A stretch of 64,000 nucleotides of DNA from Sphingopyxis sp. (lineage in GTDB: Bacteria > Pseudomonadota > Alphaproteobacteria > Sphingomonadales > Sphingomonadaceae): contig PNNB01000024.1 in NCBI GenBank assembly GCA_013823985.1, forward strand, positions 62,001 to 126,000. The letters run 5' to 3'. Positions 1-8,249 of the stretch are shown here, in pieces (position 1 is the first letter of the stretch; each line of letters starts with the position of its first letter). Both the position numbers and the translations under genes were made by a program. The notes under the pieces are model-generated. The model ran no database searches and was not told the DNA's origin. It worked only from the letters and a program-made list of their open reading frames with translations.

Positions 1-626
1 ATCGCTCTTTCGATAAGCAAATGGACGTTTGCAGGAGCTAGTTCGCGTTCTTCTGATCGACCAAGTTTCTGCATCTGGTCCAGCAATCGAGCGATCCGGT
101 CGACCTCATTTACAATCAATTCTGTGAGTTGCTGATTTTTTTCATCAACATGGCGAGCCAAAAGCTGGGCCGCGCCCTTTATGCCGGCGAGCGGGTTTTT
201 GATTTCATGCCCCAATATGGCCGGCGCGCCCATTCCTTGCTGTTGGCCGCTGTCCTTTTGCTCCCCGATATGCTCGCGTCCACCGTGCCTGGGTGAGATG
301 ATCGCGATACGCCAATCGGTTTCACCAGGGAGGAGAGAAATATTGATATCCACGGTGATGCTGCCATGGGCGGACTTGAGTTCCATGTCCTGCGCCGAAA
401 TGTCATTCTCGGAGGAAGTGAGCGCGAAATTCATGCGCTCGCTTTCAAAGCGAAGCACTGCGGCGGTTGGTTGTCCTTCTAACCGCTTACGGCTTCGCCC
501 GAAAAACGCCTCGCTGGCGTCGTTCGCGTAAGCAATGCTGTTGTCCGGAGCAATAAGCAGGACGGGAACAGGGATATTGGCTAAAACATGGCCGTTATCC
601 GGCCGATTCCCCCCCGAGTTGAACAT
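1..626 (-). CDS. ntrB: Nitrogen regulation sensor histidine kinase NtrB (3' part cut by window edge)
   Basis: Partial: about 208 N-terminal codons are visible and the ATPase domain lies beyond base 1. The start ATG (626-624) overlaps the dusB stop TGA, so the two genes are translationally coupled. Residues 1-110 form a PAS-like sensor domain (…ANIPVPVLLIAPDN…). It is followed by the family-typical histidine box GHEIKNPLAGIKGAAQLL near residue 140, then a dimerisation helix (…EVDRIARLLDQMQKL…). NtrB phosphorylates the sigma-54 activator NtrC under nitrogen limitation and is controlled by PII. There are no membrane segments, so it acts in the cytoplasm. The dusB(nifR3)-ntrB order is the classic alphaproteobacterial one, and ntrC should follow outside the window. 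Confidence 0.9.
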   Translation of the reverse strand, partial: MFNSGGNRPDNGHVLANIPVPVLLIAPDNSIAYANDASEAFFGRSRKRLEGQPTAAVLRFESERMNFALTSSENDISAQDMELKSAHGSITVDINISLLPGETDWRIAIISPRHGGREHIGEQKDSGQQQGMGAPAILGHEIKNPLAGIKGAAQLLARHVDEKNQQLTELIVNEVDRIARLLDQMQKLGRSEERELAPANVHLLIERA

Positions 627-1621
627 CAGGCGGCCGTGCGCGTTAAGAATGACTGGTAGAAGCGGCTCAATTCATCAATTACGACTTCCGCATCATCAAT
701 TCTGTTGACGAAATTCCGGAACTCAGCCGACCCGGTCAAACCTTTTGTATACCAGCCAATATGCTTACGGGCACAACGCAAGCCTACCTCATTGCCATAA
801 TGATTGAGCATCGCCCGATAATGTTCGATGACCAGTTCATATTGCGCGTCGATACTGGGATCGGGCAAGGTAGTGCCGGTGCGAAACCAATGCATCATTT
901 GTCCCAAAAGCCATGGTTTGCCATAGGCGCCCCGCCCCACCATCACACCGTCTGCCCTGCTTTGCACTAACGCAGTTTCCGCATCAGAAATGGTGCAAAT
1001 GTCTCCATTTACGATCACCGGAATCGAAACAGCATCCTTAACCTTGCGTACAAAGGCCCAGTCCGCGGAGCCCTTGTACATCTGGTTGCGTGTGCGGCCG
1101 TGTACGGTGACCATTTTGGCGCCCAGATCTTCCGCAATATGGGCGAGTTCCGGGGCGTTTAGACTGGCGTGGTCCCAGCCCATGCGCATTTTGACGGTAA
1201 CCGGAACCGATACCGCCTTCACCGTCGCCTCGATCAGACGGGCAGCAAGCGGCAAATCACGCATCAACGCCGAGCCTGCATCGCCATTCACCACCTTTTT
1301 GACAGGGCAGCCCATATTGATGTCGATAATCGCCGCACCTCGGTCTTCATTCAGCTTCGCCGCCTCTCCCATTTCATAGGGCGTACAGCCCGCCAGCTGC
1401 ATGGAAACAGGCTCTTCTATGGCATCCCATTCGCATTTCTGCAGCGACTGGCGCGTTTCACGAATCATCGCTTGGCTCGCGATCATCTCGGTGACGTTCA
1501 GGCCCGACCCGAAGCGCCGGACTATTTTGCGAAACGGCATATCGGTGACGCCAGTCATCGGCGCCAGAATAACCGGACACGCAATATCAATATTGCCAAT
1601 GGATATGGGTGCGAGTTTCAT
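626..1621 (-). CDS. dusB: tRNA-dihydrouridine synthase DusB (NifR3)
   Basis: 331 aa, the usual length for DusB. It is an FMN enzyme that reduces uridine in the tRNA D-loop. Visible are the N-terminal barrel start ([12 protein letters not shown]), the catalytic-loop signature [10 protein letters not shown] with the active-site Cys, [11 protein letters not shown], and PVIVNGDI followed by [15 protein letters not shown] (FMN phosphate site). It is the first gene of a dusB-ntrB operon, divergent from ispDF. A perfect 8-bp inverted repeat lies just upstream of the start. Confidence 0.95.
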   Translation of the reverse strand: MKLAPISIGNIDIACPVILAPMTGVTDMPFRKIVRRFGSGLNVTEMIASQAMIRETRQSLQKCEWDAIEEPVSMQLAGCTPYEMGEAAKLNEDRGAAIIDINMGCPVKKVVNGDAGSALMRDLPLAARLIEATVKAVSVPVTVKMRMGWDHASLNAPELAHIAEDLGAKMVTVHGRTRNQMYKGSADWAFVRKVKDAVSIPVIVNGDICTISDAETALVQSRADGVMVGRGAYGKPWLLGQMMHWFRTGTTLPDPSIDAQYELVIEHYRAMLNHYGNEVGLRCARKHIGWYTKGLTGSAEFRNFVNRIDDAEVVIDELSRFYQSFLTRTAA

Positions 1622-1632
1622 GGTACCAACAT

Positions 1633-1649
1633 TGCCTAAAATTTAGGCA
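1633..1649. promoter_or_regulatory. Perfect 8-bp inverted repeat between dusB and ispDF
   Basis: TGCCTAAA-A-TTTAGGCA is a 17-bp perfect palindrome with a single central base. It sits 11 bp upstream of the dusB start and about 55 bp upstream of ispDF, in the only gap between the divergent genes. It has the form of a dimer operator. The short loop makes an RNA hairpin less likely. The regulator is unknown. Confidence 0.4.
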
Positions 1650-1704
1650 GGCCGTTACTCGGTTTCGGCTTGGCGTGCAACAGCGGGATGGCTAAGGCGC
1701 GGCT

Positions 1705-2853
1705 ATGGCCTCTCGTCCACATATTGTTGCTCTCATTGTAGCCGCAGGTTCTGGCAGCCGGGCTGGAGGTGATACGCCCAAGCAGTTCCGTTCTGTTAAG
1801 GGCCGACCCATGCTGGCCCACAGCTATTCGGCCCTCGCACAACATGCAGATATTCACGCCGTTTTCGTGGCTGTGGGTGAAGGACAGGAAAGCCTGGCAA
1901 CAGAAGCACTGGACGGAATGCAAGTTCCGATTCTCGTAAAAGGGGGCGCAACCCGACGCGAAAGCGTCCATAAAGGGCTGGAGGCGATCGCGCGCCAAGG
2001 CGGAGCGGATTTTGTCCTGATCCACGATGCGGCACGGCCGTTCCTGCCGGAATCGGTGATCGATAGCCTCATTGACGCTTTGTCGGGGTCCCCCGGTGCG
2101 GTTCCGGCTTTACCTGTTGTCGATAGTCTTTCGCGCGGTCGCTACATTTTGACCGAAACCGTGGATCGTTCACATCTTTGGCGCGTTCAGACACCACAGG
2201 CTTTTCATTTTGACACAATATGGGATGTCCATCGGTCATGGTCGGGCGAAGAGCCGACGGACGATGCCCGGATGCTGATGGCTAAAGGCGGGGACGTTCG
2301 GATTGTGACGGGTTCGGAACGTTTAACAAAATTCACTTTTTCGGACGATTTTTCAGGAAATGATATGGCCCCTTCGATACGCAGCGGCACCGGCTTTGAT
2401 GTCCATCGCCTGGTCGAAGGCGAAGAATTGTGGCTGTGCGGAATTCGTATTGCCCATGACAAAGGCCTCGCAGGCCATAGTGATGCCGATGTCGCGATGC
2501 ACGCCTTGACCGATGCCATATTGGGTGCGCTCGCATTGGGCGATATCGGCGATCATTTCCCGCCGTCTGACCCCCAATGGAAAGGGGCCTCTTCGGACCG
2601 GTTTCTGGTTCATGCGCTAACCCTTGCCGCACAGGCAGGCTACAGCTTGGCGAATGCAGATGTGACGATCATTTGTGAGGCCCCTAAAATCGGGCCACAC
2701 CGCAAATCGATGCGCGCACGGCTTTCGGAAATTATGAACGCCGAACTGTCACGTATTTCGGTCAAAGCTACGACCACCGAATTGCTTGGCTTTACCGGCC
2801 GTGGAGAAGGTATAGCCGCCCAAGCAATTGTCACTTTCGAGAAAACCAACTGA
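1705..2853 (+). CDS. ispDF: Bifunctional IspD/IspF (MEP cytidylyltransferase / MECDP synthase)
   Basis: 382 aa fusion acting in the non-mevalonate isoprenoid pathway. The N-terminal IspD half (about 1-220) carries the nucleotide loop VAAGSGSRAG and the signature VLIHDAARPFL. The C-terminal IspF half (about 225-382) begins RSGTGFDVHRL and has the metal-binding Asp/His of GFDVH, then GHSDADVAMHALTDAILGA and the TTTELLGFTGRGEGIA motif. The IspD and IspF activities catalyse non-consecutive steps, and the fusion is known in many alphaproteobacteria. The stop overlaps the pncC start by one base (TGATG). Confidence 0.96.
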   Translation: MASRPHIVALIVAAGSGSRAGGDTPKQFRSVKGRPMLAHSYSALAQHADIHAVFVAVGEGQESLATEALDGMQVPILVKGGATRRESVHKGLEAIARQGGADFVLIHDAARPFLPESVIDSLIDALSGSPGAVPALPVVDSLSRGRYILTETVDRSHLWRVQTPQAFHFDTIWDVHRSWSGEEPTDDARMLMAKGGDVRIVTGSERLTKFTFSDDFSGNDMAPSIRSGTGFDVHRLVEGEELWLCGIRIAHDKGLAGHSDADVAMHALTDAILGALALGDIGDHFPPSDPQWKGASSDRFLVHALTLAAQAGYSLANADVTIICEAPKIGPHRKSMRARLSEIMNAELSRISVKATTTELLGFTGRGEGIAAQAIVTFEKTN

Positions 2854-3365
2854 TGAAATCGGTCCTTCCACAAAAAATTGCCAAATTGGCTGAACGTGTA
2901 GTCGCCGAGAACAAGGCGGCAGGCCGGATTATTGCTACTGCAGAAAGTTGCACCGGCGGCCTTGTTGCTGCCGCGATCACAGAGGTGCCCGGAAGCAGCG
3001 CCGTTTTGGGAAGCGGCTTTGTGACCTATTCGAACGAAGCCAAGATGAAGATGCTCGACGTCAATTCCGACATCCTTGATACATTTGGCGCTGTATCGGT
3101 TGCCGTTGCATGGGCAATGGCGCAAGGCGCTCTAAAGAAAAGCGGTGCCGATATCGCCGTTGCGATCAGCGGCATTGCCGGTCCGGATGGTGGAACCGAG
3201 AAAAAGCCGGTTGGAACTGTGGTTTTTGCGGTCGCGGAAAAAGGCAAGGATGCCGAAGATATGGTCGGGGACAAAATCCAGTTCGGTTCGGACAAAAGCC
3301 GGGCCGATATTCGAGCATATGCAACGCTTCACGCGCTGGGATTGCTGCTTCCACCCACACCGTAA
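2853..3365 (+). CDS. pncC: Nicotinamide-nucleotide amidase (CinA C-terminal domain)
   Basis: 170 aa, a stand-alone CinA_C domain. The family deamidates NMN to nicotinate mononucleotide in the pyridine-nucleotide salvage cycle. Visible are the conserved ATAESCTGGLVAAAITEVPGSS block with the catalytic Ser, GFVTYSNEAK, and the AISGIAGPDGGTEKKPVGTV segment. The start overlaps the ispDF stop by one base, so the pair is co-transcribed. Its 3' end overlaps the convergent ratA-like gene by 37 bp. Confidence 0.93.
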   Translation: MKSVLPQKIAKLAERVVAENKAAGRIIATAESCTGGLVAAAITEVPGSSAVLGSGFVTYSNEAKMKMLDVNSDILDTFGAVSVAVAWAMAQGALKKSGADIAVAISGIAGPDGGTEKKPVGTVVFAVAEKGKDAEDMVGDKIQFGSDKSRADIRAYATLHALGLLLPPTP

Positions 3366-3787
3366 AGTGTATCCGCACGTTCGATAAAGGCAGACGTCAT
3401 TTTTCGCAGTGCGGAGTCGAAAAACTGGCCTGCAAGCGCTTCGAACACTCTGTTTCGAAATGAAAAATCAACGGTAAAATCAACCGACGATCCGCCGTCG
3501 GGCAAATCTTTGAACAGCCATGCATTGTGCAAATGCTTCATGGGTCCATCGAGATAATCCACGACAATTGACGATTTCGGCGTTTTTAGAACTCGGCTGC
3601 TGAAGGTTTCGCGCAAGGATTTAAACCCGACGACCATGTCGGCCAGCATTTCCTGGTCATCATTTTTGCGTATTCGTATGGCACTTACCCAAGGCAAGAA
3701 TTCGGGATAGCTTTTCACGTCAGCAACCAGATCAAACATCTGTGCCGCGCTATGTGGCAGGATACGTTGTTCGTGATGATGCGGCAT
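3329..3787 (-). CDS. COQ10/RatA-type START-domain protein
   Basis: 152 aa, a single polyketide-cyclase/START fold. Signature segments are the N-terminal LPHSAAQMFDLVADVKSYPEFLPWV and FKSLRETFSSRV, with a C-terminal helix FFDSALRKMTSAFIERA. The mitochondrial orthologue COQ10 binds ubiquinone and helps respiration. E. coli RatA was reported as a ribosome-association toxin, but in alphaproteobacteria a quinone-related role is the better guess. It lies directly downstream of lipA on the same strand (17 bp gap) and is probably co-transcribed with it. Confidence 0.9.
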   Translation of the reverse strand: MPHHHEQRILPHSAAQMFDLVADVKSYPEFLPWVSAIRIRKNDDQEMLADMVVGFKSLRETFSSRVLKTPKSSIVVDYLDGPMKHLHNAWLFKDLPDGGSSVDFTVDFSFRNRVFEALAGQFFDSALRKMTSAFIERADTLYGVGGSSNPSA

Positions 3788-3804
3788 GCCCCTGCCCTTT
3801 TTCG

Positions 3805-4731
3805 TTACCCAGCCTTGGCCAACTGCGCCGCACGTGCGTCACGCATCTTGGCGAAATCTTCCCCGGCGTGGTAGCTTGATCGCGTGAGCGGACTTGACGC
3901 GACAAGAAGGAAACCCTTTGCACGCGCAATGGCCGCATAGGCATCAAATGCCTGCGGCGTCACAAAATCCATCACTTTGGTATGTTTTGGTGTCGGCTGC
4001 AGATACTGGCCCATGGTCAGAAAATCGATATCAGCGCTCCGCATGTCGTCCATGACCTGATGCACTTCCAGCCTCTGCTCGCCTAGTCCGAGCATCACTC
4101 CTGATTTCGTGAAAATGGACGGGTCATGCTTCTTGACGGACTCAAGCAGCCGGAGCGATGCATAGTAACGGGCACCGGGGCGTATTGTGGGGTACAGACG
4201 CGGCACTGTTTCCAGATTATGGTTATATACATCGGGCCTTGCCGTAACGATCGCCTCAACTGCGGCGTCTGCCTTGTTCCGGAAATCCGGGGTCAGAATT
4301 TCAATCGTCGTGTTGGGCGTGTTGCGACGCAATGCTTCGATAACCTTCACGAACTGGCTGGCGCCGCCGTCAGGCAAATCGTCGCGGTCGACAGACGTGA
4401 TAACGATATGCTCCAGCCCCATTTTGGCAGCCGCAATCGCGACATGTTCAGGTTCCAACGGATCGACCGCTTTAGGCATTCCTGTTTTAACATTACAAAA
4501 GGCACACGCTCTGGTGCACACATCGCCCAATATCATCACGGTTGCGTGCTTCTTGGTCCAGCACTCCCCAATATTCGGGCACGCAGCCTCTTCGCAAACC
4601 GTGTTCAGATTCAAATCGCGCATCAGGCGGCGGGTTTCGTTAAACCCGGCGCTTGTCGGGGCCTTTACGCGGATCCAGTCGGGTTTGCGTTCGCGCGGAG
4701 CACGATCTGGTGATGTAACGGGTGCGTTCAT
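3805..4731 (-). CDS. lipA: Lipoyl synthase LipA
   Basis: 308 aa from the ATG at 4731. A longer frame reaching 4803 would run into the 5' region of the divergent sbtA and adds a tail unlike the family, so I prefer the internal start ([12 protein letters not shown]). It is a radical-SAM enzyme inserting two sulfurs into protein-bound octanoyl groups. Both cluster motifs are present: [12 protein letters not shown] for the auxiliary 4Fe-4S cluster and [10 protein letters not shown] (CxxxCxxC) for the SAM cluster, plus the C-terminal [10 protein letters not shown] with the conserved RSSY. It supplies lipoate for the 2-oxoacid dehydrogenases. Confidence 0.95.
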   Translation of the reverse strand: MNAPVTSPDRAPRERKPDWIRVKAPTSAGFNETRRLMRDLNLNTVCEEAACPNIGECWTKKHATVMILGDVCTRACAFCNVKTGMPKAVDPLEPEHVAIAAAKMGLEHIVITSVDRDDLPDGGASQFVKVIEALRRNTPNTTIEILTPDFRNKADAAVEAIVTARPDVYNHNLETVPRLYPTIRPGARYYASLRLLESVKKHDPSIFTKSGVMLGLGEQRLEVHQVMDDMRSADIDFLTMGQYLQPTPKHTKVMDFVTPQAFDAYAAIARAKGFLLVASSPLTRSSYHAGEDFAKMRDARAAQLAKAG

Positions 4732-4815
4732 GGGGTCCAGATAGCGGGGCAACACCCACTTGCCAACTGCAACTTCGCTGCTATCGGAGGCATGTTTTTG
4801 CAATCGGGAGACGCT

Positions 4816-5763
4816 ATGATCATCGAGACGCTAACATCCCCCGTCATATTGTTCTTCGTATTGGGCTTTCTGGCTGCGCTTGCAAAGTCGGACCTTTCCA
4901 TTCCGGAAGCCTTTGCAAAGGCAATGTCGCTATACCTCATGGCCGCTATCGGCCTAAAAGGTGGCGTCGAAGTCGCGTCGAGCGGAATAACCTCTGACCT
5001 GATCGCTGCTGCCGTGGCGGGGATAGCATTAAGCTTCCTGTTGCCCGTTATTGCCTTTACCCTTCTCCGCAGTTTCGGCGGACTCTCTCAGGTTGATGCA
5101 GGGGCAGTTGCAGCGCATTATGGCTCCGTCAGCGTGGTCACATTTGTTACGGCAAAGGAAATATTAACCGGACAGGGGCTTGGACCTGCAGGATATATGG
5201 TGGCGGTTTTGGCCTTGATGGAAACGCCGGCGATTATCAGTGGCTTGGTTTTGGCACGACGCGGTCAGACAGCGGCAGGAAATAGCGTCCCATGGCATGA
5301 GGTGCTGACGAACGCATCGGTCGTGCTTCTGGTCGGCAGCTTCCTGATCGGTATGATCGCGGGCAAAGACGGTTTTGCGCCGGTAAAGCCGCTTTTCGAA
5401 ACCGGTTTTCGCGGCGTATTATGCCTTTTCCTTCTCGACATGGGCCTGATTGCCGCAAGGCGATTGGTACAGTCTCGCAAAATTACCTATAAGTTGGTCA
5501 TCTTGGCAGTCGTACTCCCGATTTTGAACGGGGCTATCGGAACGACATTGGGCACCTTCATTGGACTGGACGTGGCATCTGCAGCCGCATTGGGTATCTT
5601 GGCGGCGAGCGCATCCTATATCGCGGTTCCTGCCGCTATGCGCCTTGCTCTTCCAGAAGCAGATCCCGGCATTTACCTGAGCATGTCGCTTGGAATAACC
5701 TTTCCATTCAACATCATTTTCGGAATATCGTTCTTGGCGGCGTACGCGCAGTTGATAGGATAA
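4816..5763 (+). CDS. sbtA: SbtA-type sodium-dependent bicarbonate transporter
   Basis: 315 aa, about ten hydrophobic helices. It has the family's two inverted-repeat halves, the N-terminal [26 protein letters not shown], and the [15 protein letters not shown] segment that forms part of the ion-binding crossover. I chose the ATG at 4816, preceded by GGGAG with a 5-base spacer. An in-frame ATG at 4792 has a Shine-Dalgarno-like stretch only one base away. Cyanobacterial SbtA imports HCO3- with Na+. Here the PII-like partner and a carbonic anhydrase follow with 3 and 0 intervening bases, which strongly supports an inorganic-carbon role. It is divergent from lipA. Confidence 0.88.
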   Translation: MIIETLTSPVILFFVLGFLAALAKSDLSIPEAFAKAMSLYLMAAIGLKGGVEVASSGITSDLIAAAVAGIALSFLLPVIAFTLLRSFGGLSQVDAGAVAAHYGSVSVVTFVTAKEILTGQGLGPAGYMVAVLALMETPAIISGLVLARRGQTAAGNSVPWHEVLTNASVVLLVGSFLIGMIAGKDGFAPVKPLFETGFRGVLCLFLLDMGLIAARRLVQSRKITYKLVILAVVLPILNGAIGTTLGTFIGLDVASAAALGILAASASYIAVPAAMRLALPEADPGIYLSMSLGITFPFNIIFGISFLAAYAQLIG

Positions 5764-5766
5764 ATC

Positions 5767-6078
5767 ATGGTTGAAACCGTAACCCGGAAACGCATAGAAA
5801 TTCTCGTCGACACACCGCTGGTTCCGAGGATCACAGCCCATATCAAGGCCGTCGACATTTCCGGCTGGAGCGTAATCCATGTTGATTCCGGCGGTGGCCG
5901 AGCGGGTCAATGGCAACAAGATGATGTCACCGGAGCGGCTGCCAAAACCATCGTTCTGGTTGTTGCATCAACAGAAAAAGCAGATCGTCTTGTGGACGCG
6001 CTTGCTCCTTTGCTGGATAGCTATCGGTTGCTGCTCACAATTGGTGAAGTACAAGTCGTCCGTGGAGAACGTTTTTAA
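5767..6078 (+). CDS. sbtB: PII-like protein, SbtB-type partner of SbtA
   Basis: 103 aa with a ferredoxin-like PII fold pattern: RKRIEILVDTPLVPRITAHIKAVDISGWSVI, then a Gly-rich T-loop-like segment (SGGGRAGQWQQDD) and the closing strands IVLVVASTEKADRLVDALAPLLD and RLLLTIGEVQVV. Known SbtB proteins bind adenyl nucleotides including cAMP and gate SbtA. The C-terminal CGPxGC redox loop of some cyanobacterial SbtB proteins is absent here. It starts 3 bp after the sbtA stop and ends directly against the carbonic anhydrase start. The symbol rests on context plus fold. Confidence 0.8.
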   Translation: MVETVTRKRIEILVDTPLVPRITAHIKAVDISGWSVIHVDSGGGRAGQWQQDDVTGAAAKTIVLVVASTEKADRLVDALAPLLDSYRLLLTIGEVQVVRGERF

Positions 6079-6702
6079 ATGCCAGAATTTGCTTCGTTAA
6101 TTGAGGGATATAAGCGGTTTCGTAACGACGCTTATGTCAAGCAGAAGGCTCGTTTTGATGCTCTGGCCAGTGATGGACAAGCTCCACCTGTCATGATCAT
6201 TTCCTGCTGCGACAGCAGGGTCGATCCCGCGACTGTGTTTGACACTGTCCCGGGTCAGGTTTTTGCGTTGCGCAATGTCGCCAATCTGGTGCCGCCCTAT
6301 GAAACTGGCGGTGGTTTGCACGGTGTATCGGCCGCTATCGAATTTGGGGTACTTGGTCTCGAAGTCAGGCACATTGTCATTCTCGGCCATGCGCAATGTG
6401 GCGGCATTAAAGCCTCACTGTCCGGAAGCGACCTAGGCCGAAAGGGACACAGCTTTGTCGACAAATGGGTGGGCATAATTGACGATGCGCGCGAGGCGGT
6501 TCTTGCATCACATTGCGATGACCCGCAGCACGCGCTCGAACTGGAAACGGTCAAAGTCAGCCTTGCAAACCTGCGGACATTTCCCTTCATTGTGGAGCGG
6601 GAAAAGGCTGGCCAACTCAAGCTCCACGGGGCTTATTTCGGCATTGCCGAGGGCCAATTGCATGTGCTCGACGAAGCGACAGGTATTTTTGCGCCGCAAT
6701 GA
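6079..6702 (+). CDS. Beta-class carbonic anhydrase
   Basis: 207 aa, cytoplasmic, with no signal peptide. It interconverts CO2 and HCO3-. The zinc-site motifs are complete: ISCCDSRVDP (Cys, plus the Asp-Arg dyad) and GHAQCGGIKA (His and Cys ligands). FALRNVANLVPPYE and GVSAAIEFGVLGLEVRHIVILGH are also typical. The ATG follows the sbtB TAA immediately, and the TGA overlaps the next ATG (ATGATG). Together with sbtA-sbtB it forms a bicarbonate uptake/interconversion operon that could feed carboxylases such as acetyl-CoA carboxylase. Confidence 0.95.
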   Translation: MPEFASLIEGYKRFRNDAYVKQKARFDALASDGQAPPVMIISCCDSRVDPATVFDTVPGQVFALRNVANLVPPYETGGGLHGVSAAIEFGVLGLEVRHIVILGHAQCGGIKASLSGSDLGRKGHSFVDKWVGIIDDAREAVLASHCDDPQHALELETVKVSLANLRTFPFIVEREKAGQLKLHGAYFGIAEGQLHVLDEATGIFAPQ

Positions 6703-7328
6703 TGTCAAACTCTTCTCCGCCGGATTATTATGACGACTTGGAACTGAGCTTTACAAAAGCATGGGACCTGATCGAACCTGGTGCCAGCAAACGCGCATCT
6801 CCTGCCCATACGCCCGTTGTCGGAAGTATTGATGCGTCCGGAATAGCCCAATTGAGGGTCATGGTGCTTCGGGAAGCGTCCCGGAACCTTCGCCGTCTCC
6901 GTTTTCATACCGATTCGCGGTCTGCCAAAATGGACGACTTTGCGAAAAACGAACGCGTTTCGATCCTGATGTACGATGCCACCGAAAAGCTGCAATTGCG
7001 GCTATTCGGGACGGCGCGTTTGGAGACAATCGGCCCGGAGGTGGACGCGGCCTGGACTGAATCCACCCCATTTGCCCGCCGCTGCTATCTTGCGGAATCC
7101 GCACCGGGTCTGTCCGCGAATGGGCCGACGTCCGGCCTGCCTTCCTGGATCGAAGGAAAACAGCCGACCGAAGACCAACTTAACGGGGCGCGGACTAATT
7201 TTGCGTTATTGTGGTGTGAGGTCACAGAATTGGAGTGGCTTTATCTAAAAAATAGCGGACACCGCCGTGCGCGCTGGAAATGGGATGACGCGATGCAGAG
7301 CTGGTCAGGGCGCTGGCTTATCCCCTGA
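6699..7328 (+). CDS. Pyridoxamine 5'-phosphate oxidase-like FMN-binding protein
   Basis: 209 aa split-barrel flavoprotein. The N-terminal half has the PNPOx pattern SFTKAWDLIEPGASKRASPAHTPVVGSI…RVMVLREASRNLRRLRFHTDSRSAKMDDF, where the Arg/Lys-rich stretch would contact the FMN phosphate. The C-terminus HRRARWKWDDAMQSWSGRWLIP matches the R/W-rich dimerisation region of this family (Alr4036-like). True PdxH substrate residues cannot be confirmed, so PLP synthesis is not claimed. It overlaps the carbonic anhydrase stop by 4 bp. Its role in that operon is unknown. It converges on and overlaps the next gene by 24 bp. Confidence 0.82.
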   Translation: MMSNSSPPDYYDDLELSFTKAWDLIEPGASKRASPAHTPVVGSIDASGIAQLRVMVLREASRNLRRLRFHTDSRSAKMDDFAKNERVSILMYDATEKLQLRLFGTARLETIGPEVDAAWTESTPFARRCYLAESAPGLSANGPTSGLPSWIEGKQPTEDQLNGARTNFALLWCEVTELEWLYLKNSGHRRARWKWDDAMQSWSGRWLIP

Positions 7329-8249
7329 TATGCAATGCTCAAGATAAGCGTCGATCATGACCTTATGCCGGGCAGCGGCCACCGCTAGATCGATTTCCGC
7401 ACGGCTTTCGGCATTGAAATAGAGAATTTCTGGCCGGTGCAGGATGAGATAATTGGACATTGATCCATCGCTTTTTGCCACACGTTCATGCCAGAAGTGC
7501 ACGCCAGAATTGGCTATTTTGCTTCCGCAATCCTGCGCCGACAATGACGGCCGCCCTTCCTTCGCGAGATAGGCCGTTAAGCCCAGAGTATCGAAATTTG
7601 CCATGGTCTGCGTGGGGGAAACAGCAAGCAATCCATCCGCCCTTGGGGCGGTCACGCCCTGACGATAGCCTGCTTGATCAACAATAGTTATATCCCCTCG
7701 TCCGCCATGTCCATCACCCGAAAAGCCGGGACTATTGGTGTGCAGCGCGATGATCGGCTGTCCGGCTGAACGTTGATTGACGATCGCCTCCGTAAATTTC
7801 GGCGCCTGTGGATCAAAATTTCGGTTGGGGTCGCAAGTGGGGAGCACACCAAAGCGTACTCCGCACACTCCCGCTCCGGATTGCATTCGGAGGCTTCCCG
7901 GTCCGGAATTGACCGCAATTCCGACGCCACCGCGCTCCTTCAAAGCCGCGATCATCGCGTCGAACGCCGCATTTTCGTCATCGTGCGGAACGAGCCACAG
8001 GGGGCCTATCTTATCGGCTACAAGTGAAAAACGGAGCAGGTGCCATGTAAAGCCGTTTTCGGTGACCCGGATTTCACGCACCTCGATCGCGTCAAAATAT
8101 GCGGGCTGACTGACATTTCGCCGGACATCATCATCAATCTCCTCCAGCTGCGAAATCTCGACCTTGTTCCATTGGAATGCCGTCAGGCTAGGCGGGGGTG
8201 TCGGGGTGACCAAAGTCTGGGCCCATAGCAGTAATGCCAGCGATATCAT
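7305..8249 (-). CDS. Exported protein of unknown function
   Basis: 314 aa. A short hydrophobic N-terminus (MISLALLLWAQTLV) looks like a signal peptide, followed by a Pro/Thr linker. No family recognised. Segments of note are IIALHTNSPGFSGDGHGGRGD, with several His/Asp residues that could bind metal, and paired Cys residues around GVCGVRFGVLPTCD and AQDCGSK consistent with periplasmic disulfides. The ATG overlaps the stop of the upstream lipid-kinase gene (ATGA), so the two are translationally coupled. A cell-envelope role is an inference from export and coupling only. Confidence 0.7.
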   Translation of the reverse strand: MISLALLLWAQTLVTPTPPPSLTAFQWNKVEISQLEEIDDDVRRNVSQPAYFDAIEVREIRVTENGFTWHLLRFSLVADKIGPLWLVPHDDENAAFDAMIAALKERGGVGIAVNSGPGSLRMQSGAGVCGVRFGVLPTCDPNRNFDPQAPKFTEAIVNQRSAGQPIIALHTNSPGFSGDGHGGRGDITIVDQAGYRQGVTAPRADGLLAVSPTQTMANFDTLGLTAYLAKEGRPSLSAQDCGSKIANSGVHFWHERVAKSDGSMSNYLILHRPEILYFNAESRAEIDLAVAAARHKVMIDAYLEHCISGDKPAP

